From Spongiibacter pelagi (GTDB lineage Bacteria; Pseudomonadota; Gammaproteobacteria; Pseudomonadales; Spongiibacteraceae), in assembly GCF_014705705.1 (NCBI RefSeq), contig NZ_JACXLD010000001.1:372001-436000 (forward strand): 64,000 nucleotides of DNA. The letters run 5' to 3'. Below are positions 15,730 through 21,810 of this stretch, one piece after another. The number at the start of each line of letters is the position of its first letter. The first letter of the stretch is position 1. The notes below the pieces were generated by a model. That model ran no database searches and had not been told where the DNA came from. It saw nothing but the letters and a program-made list of their open reading frames with translations. The position numbers were made by a program, and so were the translations under genes.

Positions 15730-16023
15730 TTAGAGGTGTTGCTCCACATCCATGCTGTTGTGGAGAATGCGGATCACAACAATCTTGGATTCAGTGCCAG
15801 CCCGGTAAAAAATGATATGACTACCTTGGCTAAACTTTTTGTACCCAGGCTTTATGTCTTCTGCATCGCGGCCAATATCCGGCTGTCGGGCAAGGAGTCT
15901 GAAAGCATCGTCAAGTTGCTTGAGGTATTTGTCGCGCTGACGTATTCCCCACTTTTCCGTGGAAAAGCGGCCAATTTCAATTATGTCTTTTCGGGCGGCA
16001 GAGGTGAGCAAGAATGGAGGCAT
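15730..16023 (-). CDS. parE: Cassette 15: ParE toxin
   Basis: A 97-residue RelE/ParE-superfamily toxin: N-terminal LTSAARKDIIEIGRFSTEKWG helical hairpin, central LARQPDIGRDAEDIKPGYKK and C-terminal strand HIIFYRAGTESKIVVIRILH. ParE toxins of this type inhibit DNA gyrase. It follows parD with stop and start touching (16023). Reverse-oriented to the array. Confidence 0.92.
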   Translation of the reverse strand: MPPFLLTSAARKDIIEIGRFSTEKWGIRQRDKYLKQLDDAFRLLARQPDIGRDAEDIKPGYKKFSQGSHIIFYRAGTESKIVVIRILHNSMDVEQHL

Positions 16024-16262
16024 TAGTGGGCTTCGTTATCCAGTTCTGCAATAACACTTTCAAGCGAATACTCTGCTATCCCGCTTTGCTCGCCTTCATC
16101 CAAGAGGCGTCGCAATCTTTCAAGTTTGCTCTCCGTCTCTTCAAGCAAGCGCAAGCCTGCTCGTACCACTTCGCTCGCGGATCCATAGCGGCCATTTTGA
16201 AGCTGGGCAGCAATGAACTCGTCAAAGTGGGGGCCAAGGGTAATACTGGTATTTCTGGCCAT
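16023..16262 (-). CDS. parD: Cassette 15: ParD antitoxin
   Basis: A 79-residue ParD antitoxin from ATG 16262: MARNTSITLGPHFDEFI is the ribbon-helix-helix start, followed by GRYGSASEVVRAGLRLLEE, a family hallmark, and an acidic C-terminus. An upstream in-frame start (16310) runs through the palindromic operator and was rejected. Confidence 0.93.
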   Translation of the reverse strand: MARNTSITLGPHFDEFIAAQLQNGRYGSASEVVRAGLRLLEETESKLERLRRLLDEGEQSGIAEYSLESVIAELDNEAH

Positions 16263-16275
16263 GGGGTGTCTCCTG

Positions 16276-16290
16276 TACCAAATATTGGTA
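16276..16290 (-). promoter_or_regulatory. Probable ParD operator
   Basis: Palindrome TACCAA-ATA-TTGGTA, 13 bases upstream of parD. Confidence 0.55.
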
Positions 16291-16306
16291 TATTTTGCCA
16301 AAGCAC

Positions 16307-16366
16307 CCATAACAAGGCAAGGCAGGTCGAGGCGGTAAAACTGCGTGTCTGCTTGCGGCGTTATAC
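16307..16366 (+). other. attC of cassette 15
   Basis: R'' CCATAAC (16307-16313), R' GTTATAC (16360-16366); 60 bp. Confidence 0.85.
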
Positions 16367-16387
16367 GTAAAGAGATAGAACTGAACT

Positions 16388-16708
16388 ATGGCGAATAATT
16401 GGAATATTCCGGCAGAACTCGAAAAGGAAGTCCGAGAAAGAGACAAAGTTTGTGTCTATTGCCGCAAAGAATTCCTGGAGCCCTTAGAAGTTACCCAAAA
16501 GGCTTTGGCTGGTCACTTGGGTGTTTCAGTACAGCGCATTAATGAAATTGTGCGAGGTAAACGCGGAATTACACCTGACACTGCTTGGCTACTTTCAGAA
16601 TTGTTAAATACTACCCCTGAATTTTGGCTCAACCTACAGTCCGCGCATGACCTTTCCGCACACCGCCCTGAGTATCATGTTCAGCCTCTTATCGCACTGG
16701 GCGCATAA
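16388..16708 (+). CDS. Cassette 16: chimera of HNH-type N-terminus and HigA antitoxin
   Basis: A 106-residue product. Residues 1-28 (NNWNIPAELEKEVRERDK, then CVYC) match the opening of small HNH endonucleases often found as integron cassettes; the HNH catalytic part is missing. From residue about 29 (FLEPL) to the end it is a HigA-type helix-turn-helix antitoxin (LGVSVQRINEIVRGKRGITP). Full HigA would begin with about 20 different residues leading into EEFLEPL. The switch falls at GAATTC (16469-16474). No HigB toxin gene is present. The HTH is complete, so the product may still bind DNA or HigB proteins encoded elsewhere. Confidence 0.8.
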   Translation: MANNWNIPAELEKEVRERDKVCVYCRKEFLEPLEVTQKALAGHLGVSVQRINEIVRGKRGITPDTAWLLSELLNTTPEFWLNLQSAHDLSAHRPEYHVQPLIALGA

Positions 16709-16775
16709 CAAAAACTGGCAGTCGGACAGCCAAAGCACCGCGCCATTTTGTCTTCTGCTGCGGTAGGCGTCGGGT
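16703..16775 (+). other. Degenerate attC of cassette 16 (end of array)
   Basis: R'' GCATAAC (16703-16709). The expected right core reads GTCGGGT (16769-16775), violating the invariant GTT. Internal stem sequence (CGGACAGCCAAAGC ... TTTTGTC) resembles the attCs of cassettes 8 and 10. No further core sites were found beyond this point. Confidence 0.6.
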
Positions 16776-16829
16776 ATGCCGGTATCGAACGGGTTGCCGG
16801 CTTCAGCATCATTCATAGTAAGTGAAATC

Positions 16830-17180
16830 ATGCCTCCAATATTAATATCAATATCTCTGCTTGTTTGTAGCAATGTGTTTATGACGTTTGCTTGGTACGC
16901 GCATCTAAAGGAGCTGAATAATAAGCCCTGGATTATTGCCGCATTGGTCAGTTGGGGAATTGCGCTACTGGAGTACCTGTTTCAAGTGCCTGCCAACCGC
17001 ATAGGATACACGGCACTCACTATTGGCCAGCTTAAAATTATGCAAGAGGTGATTGCCTTATCCGTGTTTGTGCCATTTTCGGTCATGTATCTCAAAGAAC
17101 CGCTGAAGCTGGATTATTTGTGGGCGGGTCTTTGCCTAGTGGGTGCCGTCTTTTTTATGTTTAGAAGCAAGTTTGCCTAA
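16830..17180 (+). CDS. DUF486 (DMT-like) membrane protein
   Basis: A 116-residue protein with four transmembrane helices, starting at MPPILISISLLVCSNVFMTF. The motif FAWYAHLKELNNKPW and the segment LLEYLFQVPANRIGY are characteristic of the DUF486 family, a half-size relative of the drug/metabolite transporters. Substrate unknown; such proteins probably work as dimers. Start at ATG 16830 chosen because family members begin here; an in-frame ATG at 16776 precedes it. It lies just beyond the last attC and looks chromosomal. Confidence 0.87.
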   Translation: MPPILISISLLVCSNVFMTFAWYAHLKELNNKPWIIAALVSWGIALLEYLFQVPANRIGYTALTIGQLKIMQEVIALSVFVPFSVMYLKEPLKLDYLWAGLCLVGAVFFMFRSKFA

Positions 17181-17321
17181 GCCAATTGGTTTGTTTTTGT
17201 AGACGAAATTGAAGCTGGTGCTCAAGAAGGTATGCAGGGCTTCCCGCTGGTGATTATACCGGGGTAACGCGATATAAAATCATCGTCGTGGGTGTGAAAG
17301 CCGATACAGTGAGCAAGAGAT

Positions 17322-17681
17322 ATGATTCGTAGAATTTTGCAGTGGCTGGGAATAAGAAAAGAATTCGGCTGGTATCAGCCGGAAGATCCTACGCCAAGAG
17401 AGCAGTGCCCTTGCTGTGACTATATTTCGCTAGCGGAGAGAAATCGCTATCTGATTTGTCCCATTTGTTTCTGGGAGGATGAGGGCCAAGATTTGCACGC
17501 GCCGGATGAATATTCCGGGCCTAATCACATGAGCTTGCGAGAAGGGCGGGAGAATTTTTTAGCGTTTGGCGCTTGCTCGCGGGATATGCTTGAGCATGTT
17601 TTGCTGCCGGAAGATCGCGGAGATTATCGCTATATAAAACGCAGCTTAGACTCGCAATGTGAAGATGAAAAAAATCGGTAA
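17322..17681 (+). CDS. CPCC-motif cysteine-rich protein
   Basis: A 119-residue soluble protein. CPCCDYISL (residues about 29-37) and CPICFWEDEGQD (about 47-58) form a probable zinc-binding four-cysteine site. The following segment with SGPNHMSLREGRENFLAFGA is a conserved signature of the CPCC family. These proteins often accompany polymorphic toxin or immunity loci, but no toxin is visible here. Function unknown. Confidence 0.82.
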   Translation: MIRRILQWLGIRKEFGWYQPEDPTPREQCPCCDYISLAERNRYLICPICFWEDEGQDLHAPDEYSGPNHMSLREGRENFLAFGACSRDMLEHVLLPEDRGDYRYIKRSLDSQCEDEKNR

Positions 17682-17921
17682 ATAGCGTAGTCTTGCGCCT
17701 ATGGTTTGCTGGAAAAAGTAAACCAAAGACGCTTAGGAATAGCGTCTATTCTTTGCTGTGCTGTTCGCGATGAAAGGGAATTTTGAGAGGCGCACTGTTC
17801 TTGTTTTCTTTCTCCCCGCCGCTCGGCAAAAAATGATCTTCACTCGCCGCAGTGTTCTATTGCCTTTTTAAAACGCCAAGGATTGGCGAGCTGAAATACA
17901 CTTAATCTACAAGGAATGTAT

Positions 17922-18614
17922 ATGAAAAATTATAGTGCAGAATTTATTGGCACATTTTGGTTGGTTCTCGGCGGTTGTGGTAGCGCCGTGCTGGCGGCGG
18001 CATTTCCGGAGCTTGGCATTGGGCTGCTGGGTGTGTCGCTGGCATTTGGTTTAACGGTGCTGACCATGGCCTTTGCTATTGGCCATATTTCTGGTTGCCA
18101 CCTGAATCCCTCCGTGTCTATTGGGCTTTGTGTTGGCGGGCGTTTTCCGGCAAAGGAATTGCTGCCGTATATTATTGCCCAGGTTCTGGGCGGTATTGCC
18201 GCAGCAGGTGTTTTGTATCTGATTGCCAGTGGCAAGGCGGGCTTTGAGCTTTCCGCCGGTTTTGCTTCAAATGGTTATGGTGAGCATTCGCCCGGTGCTT
18301 ATAGTTTACAGGCGGCGTTGATAACAGAAATTGTGATGACGATGATGTTTTTGTTCGTCATTCTGGGGGCCACTGATAAGCGCGCACCGCAGGGTTTGGC
18401 TCCTATTGCGATTGGCCTATGTTTGACCCTGATTCATTTGATTTCGATTCCGGTCACCAATACCTCGGTGAATCCCGCTCGCAGCACGGCTGTGGCATTG
18501 TTTGTTGGCGATTGGGCTGTTGCGCAGCTTTGGCTGTTTTGGGTAGCGCCAATTGTCGGCGGTATACTGGGCGCCGTGGTCTATCGCGTTATTGGCAGCG
18601 AGAAAGCCGCTTAA
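17922..18614 (+). CDS. aqpZ: Aquaporin Z-like water channel
   Basis: A 230-residue MIP-family channel with six transmembrane helices and two half-helix motifs: HLNPSVS (first, NPS instead of the canonical NPA) and SVNPARS (second). E. coli AqpZ is 231 residues. It conducts water across the inner membrane. Start at ATG 17922 has AAGGA 6 bases upstream; ATG 17916 two codons earlier is too close to that site. Monocistronic by spacing, with no clear terminator seen. Confidence 0.93.
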   Translation: MKNYSAEFIGTFWLVLGGCGSAVLAAAFPELGIGLLGVSLAFGLTVLTMAFAIGHISGCHLNPSVSIGLCVGGRFPAKELLPYIIAQVLGGIAAAGVLYLIASGKAGFELSAGFASNGYGEHSPGAYSLQAALITEIVMTMMFLFVILGATDKRAPQGLAPIAIGLCLTLIHLISIPVTNTSVNPARSTAVALFVGDWAVAQLWLFWVAPIVGGILGAVVYRVIGSEKAA

Positions 18615-18648
18615 GCGAAACAACGTACTGAGCAAAAGGGCTGGTGAT

Positions 18649-18885
18649 ATGACGGTTTTGCCGGAGCACTGTCGAGTCGACATCACTAGCCCTTTCTTTC
18701 GCTGTGAAATGGATAAAGAAATATTTTTACAGAGACTGGCAGATTTGCCTGATTGCATGAGAGTAAGCGAGTGTGCCGGTATTTTTCAGCTGCAATTTTC
18801 TCGGCCCATCAATGCGGAAATTGAGTCTTTATTGCAGAATATTTGTGATTATTGGGCGACAGTCTGGATCGTTCATGTAAGTTGA
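18649..18885 (+). CDS. Small hypothetical protein
   Basis: A 78-residue soluble ORF (MTVLPEHCRVDITSPFF start) 34 bases after aqpZ and 30 bases before the ybaK-like gene on the same strand. A weaker alternative start is ATG 18709. Three cysteines; no motif recognised. Coding status is supported by position and strand only. Confidence 0.5.
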   Translation: MTVLPEHCRVDITSPFFRCEMDKEIFLQRLADLPDCMRVSECAGIFQLQFSRPINAEIESLLQNICDYWATVWIVHVS

Positions 18886-18915
18886 TTCTGAATTTTATAC
18901 GAGAAAATTTGAACA

Positions 18916-19389
18916 ATGACCCCCGGTATTAACGCCGCTAAAAAAGCAAAAATATCCTACAACGTTCACCAATATGAGCATGATGCGGCACACAGTTCTT
19001 ACGGTTTGGAAGCCGCTGAGAAAATGAATGTGGCACCCGAGCGGGTATTTAAAACTCTGGTGGTGAATTTGGATGGCAAGGGTATGGCCGTGGGTGTGGT
19101 GCCAGTGTCGTCCATGTTGAATATGAAGGCGATTGCCAAGGCAGCTGGTGTGAAAAAAGCCGCCATGGCAGAGGCCGCTGAGGTTGAAAAATCCACCGGC
19201 TATGTTCTTGGTGGGGTTAGTCCACTTGGCCAAAAAAAACGTTTACCAACGGTGATAGATGCTTCCGCAAAAAACTTTGAGACGATTTTTGTAAGCGCCG
19301 GTCGGCGCGGCTTGGAGATAGAATTAAGTCCGCAAGACTTGGCCGCATTAACGGCAGCCAGTTTTTCCGATATTGCCAGCCAGTCGTAA
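18916..19389 (+). CDS. ybaK: Cys-tRNA(Pro) deacylase, YbaK/EbsC family
   Basis: A 157-residue YbaK-type deacylase (E. coli protein 159). It hydrolyses cysteine mis-charged on tRNA-Pro. Conserved features visible: YNVHQYEHD near the start, the catalytic-lysine region with VFKTLVVNLDGK, and the loop GYVLGGVSPLGQKKRLPTV that carries the GGVSP signature. Stop is 6 bases from the convergent hydrolase gene. No sign of degeneration. Confidence 0.93.
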   Translation: MTPGINAAKKAKISYNVHQYEHDAAHSSYGLEAAEKMNVAPERVFKTLVVNLDGKGMAVGVVPVSSMLNMKAIAKAAGVKKAAMAEAAEVEKSTGYVLGGVSPLGQKKRLPTVIDASAKNFETIFVSAGRRGLEIELSPQDLAALTAASFSDIASQS

Positions 19390-19395
19390 ATAGAT

Positions 19396-20316
19396 TTACA
19401 GGCTTGCGAGTAATTGTTTTATTTCAGCCACGCTTTGATTGGCTCCAGCATCAGATAGCAAGATGGTGTAGTGGTTGCTGTCTTCAATATCGGTCATTGA
19501 AAATCCCTGAATCTGCTTTCCCGCTTTAATAAGGCTTTTTAATGGGTAAAGCGGTTTATCATTTTGCAGCCCGCGTTCGGCCCGTAAAAATCGTACCGGC
19601 CCTTTAAGTTTTTTTAGCGACTGCGGAATTACGTTTTCAAAAAGCTGGGTTTTCACATCTTCTAGTAACGCGGCTTTATTGGTTGAAGGGCGGAAACCTT
19701 GATCGGTTGGGTAGAGGTCGTAGTCGAGGTAGGCTTCTACATAGTGTGACCAATGATCTTTCAGTGCGGCTTGGTCGCGCCAAAAATCACGATAAATTTC
19801 TTTGCTGGCAAAGTGCATGTCGAGCCGATCGAGTGCCGGGCCAAGGACCTTGCGCACGATTTTTTCTATCAGCCATTCACCAATTAAGGGAATTCGATGA
19901 ATCGGCAGGCTGGGCATAATAGGCAGGCCGCCATCTACCATTAAAATACTGCGGCAACGCTCGGGAAACTCCGCGCCCATCACGGCGGCCACAAAGCCGC
20001 CCATAGAATGGCCAAGCACAATATCCGCTTGTGCTACGCCGAAGTGATCCAGCGCCGCGATCATATCCTGCGCATGGCGCAACATTCCCCAAGGGCCGCT
20101 GATATTGCGACTATTTCCTCGGCCGCGAAGGTCTGGCGCAATTAATTGGTATTCGGTGCCAAGCGCATCGGCCAGCGCAAGAAACTCACGGTGGGAGGCG
20201 GTAATACCGTGGATGGCTAAAATAACCGGCCCAGCTCTGCCCCATTTCGCCACGGCAAGTTCGCCGCCGGGAACCTTGATAGACGTTAATTGATACTCGT
20301 TATTCGGTTGCTTCAT
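19396..20316 (-). CDS. Alpha/beta hydrolase
   Basis: A 306-residue alpha/beta-hydrolase-fold enzyme: oxyanion-hole HG in IHGITASH, nucleophile elbow GHSMGG (serine), acid in the DLYPTDQ/D-rich cap region and a C-terminal histidine in DSNHYTILL. Last gene of the tetR - receptor - ligase - hydrolase operon, 17 bases after the ligase. An ester or lactone hydrolase acting on the molecule handled by the ligase is inferred. No signal peptide, so cytoplasmic. Confidence 0.88.
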   Translation of the reverse strand: MKQPNNEYQLTSIKVPGGELAVAKWGRAGPVILAIHGITASHREFLALADALGTEYQLIAPDLRGRGNSRNISGPWGMLRHAQDMIAALDHFGVAQADIVLGHSMGGFVAAVMGAEFPERCRSILMVDGGLPIMPSLPIHRIPLIGEWLIEKIVRKVLGPALDRLDMHFASKEIYRDFWRDQAALKDHWSHYVEAYLDYDLYPTDQGFRPSTNKAALLEDVKTQLFENVIPQSLKKLKGPVRFLRAERGLQNDKPLYPLKSLIKAGKQIQGFSMTDIEDSNHYTILLSDAGANQSVAEIKQLLASL

Positions 20317-20333
20317 TGAGTTAATCCAAGTGA

Positions 20334-21809
20334 TTATTTTGTGCGCACATCAATCAAGGCGCTGCGGCGAATTTTGCCGGCTTCATTTCTAGGTAAGGCA
20401 GCGACGAATTCAAAGCTGCGCGGCACTTTGTAACGCACCAACTGTTGTTCACAGAGTTGGCCAATAATCTCTGCACTTAGCTGTTCATCGTCGGTTTCAA
20501 TAACGGCATGAACACGTCGGCCCAAATCTTCGTCTGGGAGTCCAATCACCGCGACATCTTTTACCGCTGGGTGAGAGGAAATCACCGATTCCACTTCAGC
20601 CGGGTAGATATTCGCGCCGCCGCTAATGATGAGGTCGGTACGGCGGTCGGCAAGATACAAATAGCCTTCATCATCGACTCGACCGAGATCGCCGACACTT
20701 CGAAAACCGTCGCCGTATTCGCTCAGCGGCTTAGCACCGAGATATTGATACTGGGGGCTGCCATCGCCAAAGCGGGTATAAATTTCGCCAACTTCGCCGG
20801 TAGGGCAGGGCTGGCCATCTTCGCCAATAATAACAATGTCGGTCATAAAGCCTCGGCCAACACTGCCGCGATGCGTCAGCCAGTCGGTGCCGGAAATTGT
20901 GGTGATGCCGGTAATTTCGGTCGCTGCCAACAACTCCCACACGCGCTCATTACCAATGGCATCCATCCAGCCGAGCTTTGCCCAATCCGGGCAGGGAGCG
21001 GCGAGATGCCAAAGGCAGCGAATGCTACTCAAGTTGCGCTGTTCAAAACCTTCGCTTCGCAACATGCGCTGCATCATGGTCGGCACCATATTCAAAATGG
21101 TGGGTTGGTATTGCTCAATAAAATCGAGCGCTTGTTCCGCATTAAAACGTTCATTCAGGGCGATGGCCGCCCCTTGAAACAGCGAAATTTGTGAAAAGAA
21201 AAAGGCCTGATTGTGATACAGCGGGCCGGGGGAATACACCAGATCGCCGGGCCGGTAATCCAGCACACTGGCAAGAGGGTGGCCCTGCCAGGGAAACTGA
21301 AACGCGCCGGGTGAAACAATAAGTTTGGGTTTGCCGGTTGAGCCGCCAGAGGCAATGGCCTTGGTGGGTTGTGGAACGGCGTCTTCAAGTGCCGTACTCG
21401 GGTAATTTTCTAAATCGGCCATTTGCTTGCAGCTGATGCCGTCGAGTTCTTCGGCATCGCTGATAATCACCGCCGGAGCGGCGAGTTCTATCAGCGCGTC
21501 ACGTTCATTTTGTGGCAGCCGATCATTGACTGGCGTAGGGCAAGCGCCGAGCTTAAATGCGGCGAGGGTGGCGACAATATGCTCGGCGCAATTGGGCAGG
21601 TTAATTGCGACTTTATCCGCTTTATTAACGCCTTGTTCTTTGAGCAAATGGGCGAGTTTATTGGACCAGTCATCCAGTGTTTTTCGACTGTATTGCTCAA
21701 TCGTTTTATCTTGCTTGATCAGATAAAGCGCAATGCTGTTGGGTTCTTGTCTGGCAAATTCAGCCAGCGCTGCGCCGGGTGTCCAGAGATTATTTTGGCT
21801 AGTGGACAT
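20334..21809 (-). CDS. Class I adenylate-forming enzyme (acyl-CoA synthetase/ligase)
   Basis: A 491-residue AMP-dependent ligase. The P-loop ASGGSTGKPKLI, the A5-like LLAATEITGITTISG, A7 FRSVGDLGRVDDEGYLYLADR and the A10 lysine motif NEAGKIRRSAL are all visible, so both half-reactions should work. Starts at ATG 21809, one base from the receptor stop, implying coupled translation. It activates a carboxylic acid to its CoA thioester; shorter than medium-chain fatty-acid ligases and of undefined specificity. Upstream in-frame start 21887 would lie in the receptor gene. Confidence 0.92.
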   Translation of the reverse strand: MSTSQNNLWTPGAALAEFARQEPNSIALYLIKQDKTIEQYSRKTLDDWSNKLAHLLKEQGVNKADKVAINLPNCAEHIVATLAAFKLGACPTPVNDRLPQNERDALIELAAPAVIISDAEELDGISCKQMADLENYPSTALEDAVPQPTKAIASGGSTGKPKLIVSPGAFQFPWQGHPLASVLDYRPGDLVYSPGPLYHNQAFFFSQISLFQGAAIALNERFNAEQALDFIEQYQPTILNMVPTMMQRMLRSEGFEQRNLSSIRCLWHLAAPCPDWAKLGWMDAIGNERVWELLAATEITGITTISGTDWLTHRGSVGRGFMTDIVIIGEDGQPCPTGEVGEIYTRFGDGSPQYQYLGAKPLSEYGDGFRSVGDLGRVDDEGYLYLADRRTDLIISGGANIYPAEVESVISSHPAVKDVAVIGLPDEDLGRRVHAVIETDDEQLSAEIIGQLCEQQLVRYKVPRSFEFVAALPRNEAGKIRRSALIDVRTK

Positions 21810-21810
21810 A

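Larger units (their letters stand above)
6369..16775. mobile_element. Chromosomal integron: intI, attI and an array of 16 gene cassettes
   Basis: The integrase gene is on the minus strand. The attI-like junction is at 7563-7569 and cassettes run rightward to a decayed final attC near 16775. Each unit begins with a GTTRRRY-type core, carries one or two ORFs and ends with an attC whose left R'' heptamer is RYYYAAC-like. In 14 of 16 cassettes the R'' heptamer is the exact reverse complement of the core that opens the same cassette, as expected for circular integration units; the exceptions are cassettes 14 and 16. Mean cassette size is about 575 bp. There are no insertion sequences or resistance genes, which fits a sedentary chromosomal integron. 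Confidence 0.93.

Noticed and set aside
7888-16775. CRISPR-like array
   Set aside because: The regularly spaced similar segments are attC sites with GTTRRRY cores and ORFs between them, not short direct repeats with spacers.
17199-17268. Short open stretch (EAGAQEGMQGFPL) after the DUF486 gene
   Set aside because: No start, no ribosome site and too short; might be a gene remnant, but unsupported.
17727-17747. Hairpin AGACGCT/AGCGTCT as terminator
   Set aside because: Downstream sequence has no convincing T-run and the loop is 7 bases; distance from the CPCC gene is fair but evidence is thin.
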